Position numbers and translations under genes: made by a program. The notes below the pieces were generated by a model that saw only the letters and a program-made list of their open reading frames with translations, was not told where the DNA came from and made no database searches. A stretch of DNA of 64,000 nt from Cryptomeria japonica (lineage: Eukaryota > Streptophyta > Pinopsida > Cupressales > Cupressaceae). How positions within the stretch are numbered: position 1 is the stretch's first letter; every line of letters begins with the position of its first letter. The stretch lies in assembly GCF_030272615.1 (NCBI RefSeq), contig NC_081413.1:441831038-441895037 (forward strand), in the 5' to 3' direction. Positions 1 through 12,360 of this stretch are shown in pieces.

Positions 1-441
1 ATTATGAAAGACACCTGGTAGTAGGATAGAGAGACCCAGGTCTTGACTAAACTGTAATTCATAACCTCCTCGAGAGCTGCCACGCGTTACAACAACTTAT
101 TTTAAAACCGCGAGCATAGCATCGTAGTGGGAAAATAAAATCATTGCTACGCATCAGCTAATCATGGTTGAACAAAGAGAAAAGGAGTCCTTTGAGGACA
201 TGCGTTGTGCAAACATGTGGCAGGTGTGAGCGAGATGAGAACAAAACTATGCAAGCAAAGAAAGGAGGCATAAACTTAGACAAAATAAAGGATACCACTA
301 TTAATGAATGGCGTGGATAAATAAGTCCATAGTTTCTTGGCGACTTCTAGGGTAATCCTGCCTGTGGGATGTCGATACCCAAATTTTTTGGTTTACAAAC
401 TAGACTTATGCCTCTGCTTTGAAAAGTTTGTCAAAAACTTG
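1..441. other. Unassigned flank of F
   Basis: This stretch lies downstream, in minus-strand sense, of the last coding-like part of ORF F. I see no reading frame of interest, no LTR end and no RNA gene in it. It is probably the 3' part of the same old element or its insertion site. That is inference only. Confidence 0.3.
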
Positions 442-2686
442 CTACAAAGCAAGCCAATCATCCTTTGAGGGCAGAGTTCGAGTCTTGAGGGCCTGATAAT
501 TTTGATTCAGTTCGATGACTTCCTTGAAAGGAAAACTATTTAACTCCTTGTGGGTGAACTCAAATAAATTTAGGAGCCAGGCTAATGGATGGATCAAATT
601 TTCCACTTTTCCGGCCTCAGGTGGTTTTCTCAAAGCTTGGAGGAATAACCAATCCTGCTGCTGCTATACCACTAGGTTCAAAACCTTCTTGGAACTCATG
701 AGTGACATACCAGAGAGGAAAGGTGAAGGTAGGCTGATATTTGTGGAACTTTCAAAATGCTCCTTTATGAAAGTGGCTGAGGACCTCAAAGTTGAAAATC
801 TTGATGCAGCCTGTGTTGCTAGCTTATTACAATTGAGGAACCCATTAGCCTATTGGGCCACTTCTTTGCGATCTTCAATTCCTACAGTCGCTAACTCTTG
901 GTCATAAGTAACATATAACTAATTTACCAACTTCTGAGCCTTAGGAATTTTAGGTGCAACGGATTGCACCATTTGTTCAATAATGATACTATTTTCAACA
1001 CACAAGGAGTGGGAGTCTGTTAAAAACTTCAAAGCTGACTCCAAAGAGGGAATGAATTGCTTTATTTTCTCCCAATATGAGGTATCAAGTTCCTGTATTA
1101 TGGGAGTGAAATCTGTGAGAGTAGGAGGGGGTGCTAAAGGCATTGAAAGGTGCTCCACTTCGGCTTCTTTAGATTCTATTGTCTCTTGCAATTCCTTTAT
1201 TTTCCCTGCTGAATCAGTCACTTGATGTTAAAACACCACTATCCTAGTGTGTTTATCTTGTACCTCCTCTTACAACCGATTATTGATCGCTCACTCATTC
1301 TCCAAAGCCACCTTTGAATTTTGGAGTTCTTTCTCAAACTGGGCTTGCTTTTCTCAGAATTCCTATAGAGCCTAATCTTTTACTTTTCTTTCTTCCTCAA
1401 GGAGGGCTTGCACATTGGTTAGGTCCTAATGATATTGATCCTTTTCCCTAATAGCATCCTACAATTGTGTCTAGATATGAGTTACATTAGGAGCACCTTT
1501 TTGAACTTGTAGAAGTTCTTTCTCCTTGTACAATTCGTTGGTCAACCTATTCTTTGTGGATTTATCCACTTATAACTGGCCTATCATAAGATTCAATGAA
1601 TTTTGAAGCCTCTCTTTTTTTGAGTCCTCTCCTACAAAATTGTTTACTGAAGGTGGGTGACTTTCGCTTCCTTGTCTTTTCCTTCTTTTTGCAATCGTTC
1701 ATTTGTAGCCTGCACTCTCTCCAATTCAACTGTGAGTTTATCTAGGCATTGAGTACACTTCAAATAGTCAGATGACACTACTTTCTATGTCTCATCCATG
1801 AGTTCCACTATATCTTGTGGATGGGCCTACTTCAAATCAAAGATGATGATATGCACTGCATAATCTCTGGGCTGCATTTGACCTGTCGGCTTAACAATGC
1901 TCGGTGTCATAGCTACAAATAACAAGTTTTCATGATCTTCCCTATATAGTGTTTGTATGGAAGGCTTGATAGGCTTCTGAGAGTCCTTTGCTTTTCTTTT
2001 CTGTGCCCTCTAAGCTCGAATGAGCTTGGAAAAATCTGCATGCTACATGAATTCTAATTGGGAAGGAATCATTTGTTCTATGAAAGGAGCCCCAAGTGGA
2101 AGAAAAATGGAATTGGGGCTAAAATGGTTTGCAACTAAGCTTAAGTTGGAAAAGTGAGAGAAGTAGGGGAGAAAAAAGGGATTTCTGGTAACACGCCAGC
2201 AAGGGAGGAAAACAACTGTCCAACACTTGATGACATAGCAAAGATGTAACTGGCAAATCCTAAAGCGCACGCTACAAAATACACATCTATTGATTGACTT
2301 GGAGTTTGAGAAAAATGAGAAGCATTTACTATTATGCAAAAAGAGGCGACACTAGGAGGGGTGGATGCAACAAGGCTAGTGGATACTGAGATTGATTGGG
2401 ATTGCATAGTAGCTGAGGAATATATAACTATGGCCTGGGAACTAGATGTAGTAGCGGGTGCAAATGAAGATGAGGATGTTGGTGAAACAAGACATTGAGA
2501 AGAAAGAAGGGAGGGAGAAAAGTGTACCCAAGTTGAAATGTTGTCGATGCAACTAGGGCTTGTGATGCTATAGGTACCTGCGTCTGAGAACTCTTGGGAA
2601 CATTAGCTGTGTTATGCTTCTTCTTCTAGGGAGCCATGCCAACACTTCAAGGACTCTATGGATGGGACGTCTTGCTGGATCATTTC
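442..2686 (-). pseudogene. ORF F, C-terminal half: Ser-rich region then coiled coil (broken, unknown family)
   Basis: Read on the minus strand from 2686 downward, the sequence first encodes a Ser/Thr/Pro-rich stretch (about 2640-2140). It then becomes charged and Lys/Glu/Gln-rich with heptad-like spacing (about 1700-920) and ends in a mixed region near 442. The clearest open pieces are 2141-2407, 919-1221 and 442-633. They lie in different frames and are separated by stops, so frameshifts and nonsense codons have accumulated. It continues the ORF at 43741-45655, from which copia D separates it. I do not recognise the family. The order globular N-terminus, low-complexity middle, coiled-coil C-terminus resembles the large ORF of element E, but I cannot show homology. 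It could be an extra ORF of an old retrotransposon or a host-derived pseudogene. Confidence 0.45.
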
Positions 2687-3943
2687 TGTTAGGATAACCG
2701 GTGAACAACTGAGAGGGGGGGAGTGAATCAGCTATAAACAAATTATAACTTTTAATCCACTTATAACCTTTAATCAAATTAAGTACCGGTAAAGCAGAAC
2801 TAGATATTGGTAAGCAATACAACTTAAGAATTAAATAGATAATCAATGCAAAGCAACCATAACACATAGCACCATGATTTGTACATGGAAAACCCAGAAA
2901 GGGAAAAACCACGATGGGAAGCCTACCCACAGTTAGATAATACTTCTACAGAAAGTATGTGTTACAATGAGGGGCCTACACTTACAGGAAGGCACACTAC
3001 CTAGAGTGTACTGCTCATTACAAAAGAGTCTCACTTACTATAGAGAGGCAACAACCATCTCAAGATAAATGGACAACAATCCAATAGAGTGAACTACCAA
3101 AGATAACATCTACCATGCCTGATTATAGTCTTAGTTAAGCTCAATACCGGAGGCCTTTGACATCTTAATCCCAATTTGATCACCTATGATCGCCCAAATC
3201 TCCTTGGCATATGATATTGCATTCCAAGACTGCTACTACTTATTCCATTCCCATACCATGATCTATAATGAGATCTTACATCATTTTATACCAACCCTAA
3301 GGCCTAAACCAATTAGGTCAGCAACCTAAAAGATATTAAAATAAAATCATTACATAAATCCATATTACAATGATATGCCATGTCGGCTTAAGACCAAAAC
3401 AACAATAACAAATCCATAAAACATACCAAAACATCCCAGTAATGTGTATAGTACACGTTAACATGATACTGGTCCATAACCTAGATAGGTACCAGACCTA
3501 TTCTGGGTCCACCATGCCAAAGCAATGTTTTCAAGTAGTTAAAGCATGATCAAAGAATATCTTCAGCATCCTAAAATCCATTTAGAAGTTGCACCAACAC
3601 CAATTATGCCTCCTATCAAGATTTCTCAGTGAGAGCTCTACCGATAAAGCCTTAAAATAGTGTTGGTAAGGGTTTACCAGAGTGTGTGATAGCATCTGAT
3701 TACCAAGTCCATACCATCTAACCAAGATATGCTCCAGAAGCACATATCACATGTAGCCAATCACATCCAATAGATCCAAACATGTCGGAAGTGTCCAACA
3801 GATAGTCTCTTCTATCGGTAATACTAGATCTTCTACCGGTAACCAAAACTTGTCTGCCAGTAACCAACCATAACAGCTAGTGTTGACATCAATGACAAAA
3901 AATCAATGCAACACATAATCAATTCATCCAATAATGCCAACCA
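2687..3943 (-). repeat. LTR of copia D (3' LTR in element sense)
   Basis: The plus strand begins TGTTAGGATAACCGGTGAAC and ends near GCCAACCA, followed directly by a pyrimidine tract, which is the PPT on the element strand. It carries the G-run and the GGGAAAAACC block shared by the other copia LTRs of this window. The partner copy is 9150-9857 plus 43208-43735. Confidence 0.9.
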
Positions 3944-4277
3944 TCTCCCCCTTTAGCATTGATGACAACACTAGATGTGAAAAACATCTAAGTATCAAGA
4001 AATGCCAAACAAGTCTCTCGCTGTGGAAGACAACCAACAATCTCCTGAATATCAATAACTCCCCCCTAATGTATACAACTCCTTTTCTTATTTTTCACAT
4101 CAATATATCTTCCCCTTTGACATCAATACCATAAATTTAACAAAAATATCAAAGCAAGAATATAAACCTCTGTATCTCAAAGTTGACTACTCCCCCTGAG
4201 TAGTAGCACCACTCATCAGTGCCAAAATGAATAATGTCTCTTATAATGCATGTTGGACTGATGACAAATTGCGTCAA
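3944..4277 (-). promoter_or_regulatory. Polypurine tract and upstream PPT-like copies of D
   Basis: On the minus strand an AAAGGGGGAGA tract abuts the 3' LTR, as expected of the primer for plus-strand DNA synthesis. Further purine runs lie upstream near 4063, 4109 and 4191, all in the short non-coding gap between the RNase H stop and the LTR. Repeated PPTs of this kind are known in some plant copia lineages (Sireviruses). B, E and H show the same layout. Confidence 0.7.
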
Positions 4278-6471
4278 TCAAGTTTTTGCCGGAAGGGTAG
4301 AAACCCCTAACCTGTCTCTTGAACACTCAAATGATTCCTTAGACATCAATTTAGTGAATATGTCTACAATCTGTTCTTTAGTGTTCACATAAACAAATTT
4401 GACTTCCTTTCCTTCTACATTGTCCTTCAAAAAGTTATACTTTATTGATATATGCTTAGTCTTAGAGTGAAATACCAAATTATTAGACATGTCAATAGCT
4501 GCAGAGTTATCACAATAGATAACTACCGGTTCACTACAATTTATCCTGATATCCTTCAACATTTGCTTCATCCACAAGACTTGAGTGCAATTAGTTGCTA
4601 CTGCAACATACTTAGCTTCTGTAGTAGATAAAGAAATGCATGACTATTTTTTATTGATCCATGAAACCAGTTTCTTTCCAAGAAAGAGAGCTCCACTAGA
4701 AGTGCTCTTCCTCTCATCATTATCTCCTTCCCAATCTGAGTCAGTATATGCACATAAAGTGAAATCATCATTTTTAGAATACCATAAACCATATTCTATT
4801 GTTCATTTCAAATACCAGAATATCGTCTTTACTACATATTAATGATTTTCTTTAGGATTAATTTGATATCTTGAAACAATACTTACTGCATTCATAATAT
4901 CCGGTCTAATTTGAGTTAAATATAACAGATCACCAATCATAGACTTATACCTTGTCAGATTTACCAGTGTAGAAGTATCCTTGATAGATAATTTCTCACT
5001 TGTCATCATAGGAGTACTTACTGATTTGGAATTATCCATACCAAAATTCTTCAACAATTCCCTCAGATACTAAGTTTGATAGATAAAAATGCCTTTGCTA
5101 GTTTGAGTAATCTGCTAACCTAATAAAAATTTCATCTCACCAATCATGGACATTTCAAATTCATTCTTCATATTTTTAGCAAATTCCATGCACAATTTAT
5201 CTTCTCCTCAAAAAATGATATCATCAACAAATACTTCGGTCTATACCATATAGTCATAGTCTTTGGCATCCTTCGGTCTTACATCCTTCCCTTCTGTCTG
5301 ATTAGAGCATCCGGTCAACACCCAGGCTCATTATTCATCAACCCAACTATATAGATTATGGCTCTAGTCGAGCCCTAGTCATTTCACCCTACAATTCTAT
5401 GGCCCCCCTACCATTCTATGGTAGAACAATGGTATGGGACCGACACGCCTAAGGACGAGCAGAATATATAGGGCCAGTATCCCCTTGGTCTAACCTGCAC
5501 ACCTTTGAGATGAGCTTCTAGGGTCAAGTGATGACAATACCCAAGCAGCCCCTGGTCTAATTGTTTGGGGAGTCAGTATAGGGGAGCACCCGAATGAATG
5601 ATAGGAAAGGTTGACTTCCTGGGCCCTTCTATCTGGGGCCCCTGGGAATGAAGTCCATCACCATCCATCCATCAAAGTCTATCTACACCCAACTATAGTT
5701 CCATACCAATACAGTAGGCATTGAACCTGCTTCCATTAGAATAGTAGGGCAAGCGCCCCATAGAATAGTAGGGCTTGTCTTGATAGAACTCACTCTTTAC
5801 TCTTGATAGTATGGTGATGATGAATTCGAGGGTGGCTATACCAACTTCAGTTCAGGGCCTTTATTCACCTTCACCTCTACATTGATGCTCGACCTTCACC
5901 CTAATAATAAAAATATCATTATCAGTGATCTTATAATATAAGTTATTATCAACACTTCTCTAGGTTTCAATCCATATAAAAATTTCTTCAATCTGCAAAC
6001 CATATCTTTATCATCTGTTAGTGAAAATCCATCAGGTTAGTAAATGTTTACTTCTTATTCAAGTTCACCATTCAAAAATGCACATTTCACATCTATTTGA
6101 TAAACCTTATAGTTCTTATAAGCTGCATAGGCAAGAAATAGTCTAACAACTTCAATTCTAGCTAGAGGTGCAAATGTCTCACCATAATCAATTCCTTCTA
6201 TTTGAGAATATCCTTTACAAACCAATCTAGCCTTGTTTCTTACAACTTGACCATCCTCATTCAGTTTATTCCTAAAATCCCATTTAGTTCCAATAACATT
6301 TTTATTTTTAGGCCGGGGAACTAGAGTCCAAGTTTCATTCTTCTCTATATGATCTAATTCATCTTCCATAGCTTTTAACCAATGTTTATCCTTACAAGCC
6401 TCAATAACAGATACCGGTTCAACTTGAGAAATAAGACATACCTCTTCATTTTCCACTCTTCTTCTTGTCAT
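4278..6471 (-). pseudogene. Copia D reverse transcriptase / RNase H (broken)
   Basis: This is the Ty1/copia RT (RVT_2) and RNase H region. The N-terminal RT piece is at 6055-6471 ([17 protein letters not shown], then [10 protein letters not shown] and DVKCAFLNG). The active-site block FVDDIIF is at about 5212-5235. The thumb piece is at 4839-5057 (STPMMTSEKL, YKSMIGDLLYL). The RNase H end is at 4278-4577, with VIYCDNSAA and the C-terminal motif VDIFTK. Two of these pieces are in other frames than the rest, so there are frameshifts. About 590 bp of unrelated sequence (5318-5905) separates the YGLK block from the VDD block. In an intact element these domains copy the RNA and remove the RNA strand. 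Here the gene is dead. Confidence 0.88.
5318..5905. other. Foreign segment inside the RT of copia D
   Basis: Copia RT homology stops just after the block encoding GCSNQTEGKD on the right of the active site and resumes near 5910-5990 (VCRLKK.LYGLK). The segment between has no copia similarity by eye and no long frame. It is rich in CTATTCTATGG-type repeats and contains a short inverted repeat around CTACCATTCTATGGTAG. It could be a small insertion or filler DNA. I could not find a clear target duplication or terminal repeats. Confidence 0.5.
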
Positions 6472-6474
6472 AAC

Positions 6475-7582
6475 TCACTTGTTCCTATCTCCAATGATTT
6501 GATCTTCAAAATGATTTAATATTACATACCTTGGTGTCTTCTGAACTTTAGGTTCATTTCTCTGATCATCAGTCACAGTTGAATTTTTTGATTGTGCTGA
6601 TGTAACTGTCTTAGTTTCTTGTACCGGTTGAGGCATTGTCGGTTCAATTATGATCATTTTTGCTATTGGTTCCCTATCATATGATATAGAATGATTTCTG
6701 TATTGCTCATTCACTTTCACATTAGCACTCTCCACAAGTTTTTGCAATCTTTTGTTATAACATCTACTTGCTTTGCTTTGAATTGAATAACCAATAAATA
6801 TACCTTCATCACACATAGGATCAAACTTTCCAATTGAATTATTTCTTTTGATATAGCATTTACTTCCAAAAAATTATGAAATACTTAATATTAGGTGTAT
6901 GTCCAAACCATAATTCATAAGGGGTCTTACTGGTTTCACCTTTGATGTGAACTTTGTTGAATGTGTAGACTACTGTACTCACTACTTCTCTCCAATAGAT
7001 ATGAGGAAATTTGGCTTCGATCATCATAGATCTCGTTGCATCCAAAATAGTTTTGTTCCTTCTTTCCACCACTCCATTCTGCTGAGGAGTCTGAGGTGCA
7101 TATAACTGTCTCCTGATTCCATTTGTCTCACAATAACTGTTAAATTCATGAGAAGTGAACTCACCACCATGATCTGACCTTAGACATTTGATTTTCAATC
7201 CAGATTCTATTTCAACCTTTTCTTTAAAGATCTTGAATTTCTCAAAATCTTCAGACTTCTCCTTAAGAAAATTCACCCACATCATCCTAGAATAGTCATC
7301 AATAATCAACATGAAATACCTATCACCTTGAAAGCTTCTAGTCCTTGCTAGACCACATAATTCTGTGTGAATCAAATCAAGTATGTCATTAGATTTATCA
7401 TGTATTCTCTTAAAAGAAGTTCTAACTTGCTTTCCCAATTGACATTCCTTACATACCAGATTATGAGGCTTCATAACCTTAGGTATATCTGTAACTACCT
7501 TAGGTGAATTGATCTTAACTATAATCAAAATTAACATGACAGAACTTCTTATGCCATAACCAACTCTCATCAATATGAGCAA
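6475..7582 (-). pseudogene. Copia D integrase core and integrase-RT linker (broken)
   Basis: The minus-strand piece 6860-7582 is a copia integrase. It has the tail of the zinc-binding domain (CKECQLGKQVRTSFK), then the catalytic core with the first Asp near ILDLIHTELCG, the second in RSDHGGEF and the Glu in QQNGVVERRNK. The DDE triad is therefore visible. The piece 6475-6816 (from CDEGIFIGYS on) is the variable linker towards RT, in another frame. The enzyme would join retrotransposon DNA to the target. Frameshifts near 6830 and 7550 and stops make it non-functional as it stands. Confidence 0.85.
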
Positions 7583-8198
7583 TCAAACATGTCTTATTAC
7601 CAGTGTTCAAGTGAGAGATATTACCTCCAGTCTGAGTACCGGTTGCAATCTCCAAACCAGTTTTGTTAATGATTTTGCATCTTCTATCTTTAAATTGAAG
7701 TTGGAAACCCTTGTCCACCAATTGACCAACACTCAAAAGATTATGCTTTAAACCTTCATCATAATAGACATTATCAGTGTTATTCTTTCCATCCAAGGAA
7801 ATAATACTTCTGGCTCTGATCATACATGCTTTGTTATCTCCAAATCGGACTTGACTACCATTGTATTCTTGCAGGGATATAAATTTCCTTTTATCTCCAG
7901 TCATATGATGTGAGCATCCACTATCAATTACCCATTCATCCTTGTCTTCAACTTTTGTTGCCAAGGCCTTTTCTTCATTTTTGATAGCCGGTTCTGGTTC
8001 ATCTTCCTTTAAAGCATATAACACCCATTCCTTTCCATTGCTTGATCCAATAGCAGGGTCTTCTGCCAGTTCATCTGCAGAGTCATCAGTTACTCCTTCC
8101 TCGTCCGCTATATAGCATTGTTTACTTTTCTTGAATCTATATTTGTTCTGGTTAGGCTTAAATGATTTCTTAATTCTTTTCTCAAACCTTGCATTCAT
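7560..8198 (-). pseudogene. Copia D protease and gag-pre-integrase region
   Basis: This is an aspartic protease of the copia polyprotein with the active-site triplet in WVIDSGCSHHMTG, followed by the usual VRFGDN and LLSVGQL blocks. Near the end is the gag-pre-integrase motif WLWHKKFCHVNFD. The acidic stretch before the protease is the normal gag-protease linker. The region is open for about 227 codons in one frame and then shifts relative to the integrase. Confidence 0.87.
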
Positions 8199-8998
8199 TT
8201 TAGGATATCTAGATGCAAAATGACCAATCTTATTACATGCAAAACATTTAAAAGGTTCTTTTCCTTCATACTTACTTCCTGTCAGACCTTTGGGTACTCT
8301 TTTAGCAAATAAGGCTTCAAGTTGCTCAAATTATTCATCTTATTTCCTATTGTCTTCAATTCTTTTGCATATCAAACTTTTTAATCACTTTTGCCAGTAG
8401 ATGATGATGATGATGATGCATGAAAAGTAGGTTCAGACTTTACAGCTCCAGAAGATCCAAATTCTTCAAGCTCAAAAGCAAATAATTTCCCAATCAGAAT
8501 GTCTCTATTAACTGAAGAGTTTTCCATTGTTCTCAACTCATTAATTACAGTTGCCTTCATCTTGTAAGCCCGTGGAAGGGATCTCAAGACTTTGGAAACT
8601 ATTTCATCTTCACTCAAAAATCCCCCACAACATTGAATTCCCATAACAATATCTTTTACTCTTTCCATAAACACAACAGTTCTTTCATTATCTTCCATCT
8701 TCAAGTTTTCATATCTTACCCAGTAGCCATCCAGTTTAGCAATTTTGACAATAGGATCACCTTCATTTAGAGTTTGCAATTTGTCCCACATAACCTTTTC
8801 TGATGATTTGTCAGTCAATCCCATGATCTGTTGATAAGTAAGTTCACACAATAGGGCTTCTCTAGCTCTGCAATCATTTTCAATATTCTTGTCCAAGTTT
8901 GCAGGAGCAGGATTGCCAGATGTTGGATCATAAGGTGTGTACCCTTTCTCAATGATCTCCCAAATATCCTTTCCAAGACATCTAAGACGAGTCTCCAT
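8199..8998 (-). pseudogene. Copia D gag (UBN2 type) with zinc knuckle
   Basis: The piece 8381-8998 is a copia gag domain. It begins about where METRLRCLGKDIWEII is encoded and contains VMWDKL, VKDIVMGI and VLRSLPRAYK, typical of the UBN2 gag family. Downstream, at about 8219-8256, CFACNKIGHFASRYP is a zinc knuckle whose last Cys has become Tyr. A frame change separates the two. Ser repeats near 8400 come from a GAT/TGA microsatellite-like run. Gag forms the virus-like particle. Confidence 0.82.
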
Positions 8999-9140
8999 TC
9001 AAATTTTTTATATTCCATAATTTGTTCCATCAAGCTTAGGGATTTCTCTTCTGAAAATAGCTATTGGTGGATTAGAAGTGTTAGCTGCCATAGGGTCTAC
9101 CTCAAGCGGTTAAGCTTATGCAAAAGAGGACCAAATATTT

Positions 9141-9149
9141 GATACCAAT
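9141..9149 (-). promoter_or_regulatory. Primer binding site of copia D
   Basis: On the minus strand, TTGGTATCA follows the LTR end within two bases. This matches the initiator tRNA-Met complement TGGTATCAGAGC for its first eight bases; the continuation has diverged. Confidence 0.8.
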
Positions 9150-9857
9150 TGTTAGGATAACTAGTGAACAACTTAGAGGGAGGGGGGGTTTGAATGAGTT
9201 GTTAATAGATTATAACTTTTAATCCACTTAATAACTTTTAATCAGATTAAGTACTAGTAAAGTAGAAACAAATAACGGTAAGCAATACAACTTAACAAAT
9301 AAACATATAATCAATGCAAATCAGCCATACCACATAACACCATGATTTCTATGTGCAAAGCCTACCCACAGTTAGATAATACTTCTATAGAAAGTATGTG
9401 TTACAATGAGGGGCTTGCACTTGCAGGAAGGCACACTGCCTAGAGCATTCTTCTCATTACAAAAGAGTCTCATTGACTACAGAGAGGCAACAACCATCTT
9501 ACGATAAATGAAAAACAATCCAATAGAGTGAATTTCTAGAGATAGCATCTACCATGCCTAATCACAGTCCCAGTTAAGCTCAACATCAGAGGCCTTTGAT
9601 CTCTTCCTTAATCCCAATTTGATCACCTATGATCGACCAAATCTCCTTTGCATATGATATTGCATTCCAAGACCATGACTACTTATTCCATTTCCATACC
9701 ATGATCTACAATGAGATCTTACATCATTTTATACCAATCCTAAGGCCTAAACCAATTAGGTTGACCACCTAAAAGATATTACATGAATATGATTACATAA
9801 AACCATATTACAATGATATGCCATGTCGGCTTAAGACCAAAACAACAATAACAAATC
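9150..9857 (-). repeat. LTR of copia D, first part (5' LTR, interrupted)
   Basis: This is the first 708 bp of the right LTR of D, colinear with 2687-3410. It ends at the AAATC target site of gypsy A. The rest continues at 43208-43735. Confidence 0.9.
9853..9857. repeat. Target-site duplication of gypsy A (left copy)
   Basis: AAATC lies immediately before the A LTR. The same five bases follow the other LTR at 43203-43207. The uninterrupted D LTR has a single AAATCCATAAAA at the corresponding place (about 3410), which proves the insertion site. Confidence 0.95.
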
Positions 9858-11329
9858 TGTATGCGGGAAAAGAGGTTCAATGAAATCCAAAATGTGAAAA
9901 TATTTCAAGGACTTTCCCACACACTCATTGAACTCTTGGTGCAAGTTATGGAGCCAAGAGGAATGGCTCAACTTCCCAAGGAGTGTTCCATGGTTCTCTA
10001 TCTCACAAGGTCCCTCAAGCCAATGCCTTTGCTCTCAGATCACTAAGAAAAGTGACTTAGGGATGATGAATGCGAGAACGAGGGATGCTTTTGATCAAAT
10101 TTAGTATGAATGCATCCTATTTATGCATGATTATAGTAAATGAACTAAACTAGATGATAAGATGACAAGGTTAGTAAAAACACTATCCTAACATGATATA
10201 CTAGCTATATGATTTAATCTAGGATGATAGAAATACTCTAAAATGATTATTATATTTATTTCTCTTACAAAGAGAGGCTAAATGCTTGTTAAAATTAAGT
10301 ATAAGTATGATGCTAAAGACTTGGATGATAAAATGGAGGAATCAGGGCTCTAAAATGGAGGAAGAGGGCAATGGATGGTTAGGATTGAAGGATCTAATCA
10401 AGGGTCAGGATTGAAAGTTATCAATCCATGTTTGCAATTCTCACCAATGAAATGGTGACAATTGTCAACATAAGACTGCTTGAGAGGAGAGGTAAGAAGC
10501 ATAAAATGCTTGAGAAGACCTCATGGTTACCCTAGGAGATAAAAGATAAGGTTAGGTTAGGGTTATCCAATGGATAAAGATTTTACCCAAAGGATAAACT
10601 CTTGTACAAGGGTTAAAGGGATAACCATGGTCAAAGCAATGAATTCTTGATGAGACCCCTGGGTTAGATGAGGGTTGAGTTAGGCAAAAAGTCTCTAACC
10701 ATGCCACTAAGGGTTAGTTAACCATTAATGGTTTGAAGACTTTGGGGATAAATTTGTAAGAGTCCTTCCAAATTTGGGGGTATTCAACAAGTTAGCTTGT
10801 TGAAGGCATAAAGGCTTTAATGCCTTTAGAAGACTTTACTCCAATTTTGAGAAGTGACCTCCTCAAATTTAGGGAAAGGGGATAATTGATGGGTTAAGCT
10901 TAATTGATTAGGATTAGATGAATTCTACAAGAGTCTAGAAAGAGGGTTAGGAGGCAAGTTGGAGATGTAGGAAAATGCAAGTGGATGAGGGATAATAGGA
11001 TTTAATTAAAATAAAATTAATTTATTTCAATTGTGGTTGCAAGTTGAGGATTTAAATAAATTTAGATTTATTTAATTGGGGTGAACTATTTAATTAAATG
11101 TAAATTTAATTAAAGTAGAGAGAAGGGATTTAATTAAATAAAAATGATTTATTTAATTAAATGATATAAAGGGCTTAAGTGAATTTAAATAAATAAATTG
11201 AATAATTTATTTAATTAAATAGAGGAATGTGGGTGATTTAATTAAATTAGATTTAACTAAATACAGGAATGAGAATAAAATGAACATTAAATATTCATTT
11301 AGGAATATGGTCGTTTTTATATGTCTACA
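9858..11329 (-). repeat. LTR of gypsy A (3' LTR)
   Basis: Length 1,472 bp, pairing with 41741-43202 (1,462 bp). The two align along their full length with scattered substitutions and small indels. The last third is rich in TTTAATTAAAT palindromic AT-motifs. In element sense it begins TGTAGACATATAAAAACGACC and so shares TGTAGACA with the LTR of element C. Confidence 0.93.
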
Positions 11330-11345
11330 TTTTGCCCCTCTTTGA
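11330..11345 (-). promoter_or_regulatory. Polypurine tract of gypsy A
   Basis: On the minus strand CAAAGAGGGGCAAAA directly precedes the LTR start TGTAGACA. The same tract precedes the right LTR of element C (35679-35694). Confidence 0.85.
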
Positions 11346-11670
11346 AGTGACGTGTGTGCACATGTTGATTCAAAGAAAAATGATGTGTCATCATGATTTG
11401 GTTATGATCATTGTGATGTTGTGTCAAGATGTTCATGTCGTGCCCCAGATTTGATAAATGATGTTGATAATGCCCCCTCAGGAGATGAATCAAAATTGTG
11501 AAAATTTAATTTGATTTGATAATGTTTGATAAATTTCATCGCATTTTAAATTTTGTCCATGTTGAATGTGTAATTTGATTCATCTCCCGATAATGATGTT
11601 TGTTAGGGTGAGACGGGAGACCATGAGTAATTTACATGTTCCGCTACATAACCCTAATTTCCATTTACCC

Positions 11671-11680
11671 TATAAAAAGG
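11671..11680 (+). promoter_or_regulatory. TATA box of the antisense PMD gene
   Basis: TATAAAAAGG sits on the plus strand 83 bp before the ATG of the PMD exon 1. It faces opposite to the transcription of element A. Position and sequence fit a plant core promoter, with a start site expected near 11700. Confidence 0.6.
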
Positions 11681-11934
11681 TAAAAAGTGATATTTTTTGT
11701 CTCATTTGTGCTTGTTGACTTTGGAGAAAGTGACTCTTGGAGAGAAAGTTAAGATGCTGGTTCCCTATTCTTCTCATCAATTCGAGAGCATTCAGAGGTA
11801 TCGGAGGCCCGCCACGTATGGACCACTAGTAAGTAATCATTTTTTACGCCTTTTTGATTTTTATTTTGTCATTTTTAGTCAGGTTTTTCATTTTTTTATC
11901 GCGAAATTAACGGTTTAGTGTGTCTGGTGGAAAC

Positions 11935-12360
11935 TGTAGCACATACAAAAAAAAAAACATAGCGCATAGTGTCTTAGGAACTAGGGTAGCATCCAGGTAG
12001 GTTAGGATAGTGTAGAGGGAGGTTAGGATAGTGCATAGACAAAGTTTAGCGCAACAGATTCGCAGGATAGCACGCAGGGGGAAACGGGTAGCGCATCACT
12101 TAGACCTAGTGCTTAGGGTTAGCCGGGGGTCATGTGGGTAGGGTAGGCTAGCATGTAGGTGTGACCTAGCACATAGGGGTAGTGTTGTAGCATAGGGTCA
12201 GCTTAGGATAGCGCATAGACTGATTTTAGCGCAGCGGGGTCGCAGGCTAGCGCGTAGGTGTAAGTTAGCACTTAGGGTTAATGATATAGCGCATGGAGAT
12301 TTTTGGATAGTGCATGTTGAGTAGTGTAGCGCATGGAGAAAATTTTTTCAGTGCATGGGC
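11935..12360 (+). repeat. TAGCGCAT-type degenerate motif array in the PMD intron
   Basis: Some 20 copies of TAGCGCA and variants (TAGCACATAGG, TAGCATGTAGG, TAGTGCAT) are spaced irregularly at about 15-35 bp within the intron. There is no fixed repeat unit. The same motif on the other strand appears in the leader of gypsy A. Confidence 0.7.

Noticed and set aside
515-1225. Plus-strand frames opposite ORF F
   Set aside because: They lie opposite the coiled-coil coding strand, have no domain and arise from its codon bias.
9861-10046. Plus-strand 61-codon frame
   Set aside because: It lies in the A LTR and contains no domain. A short chance frame in a repeat.
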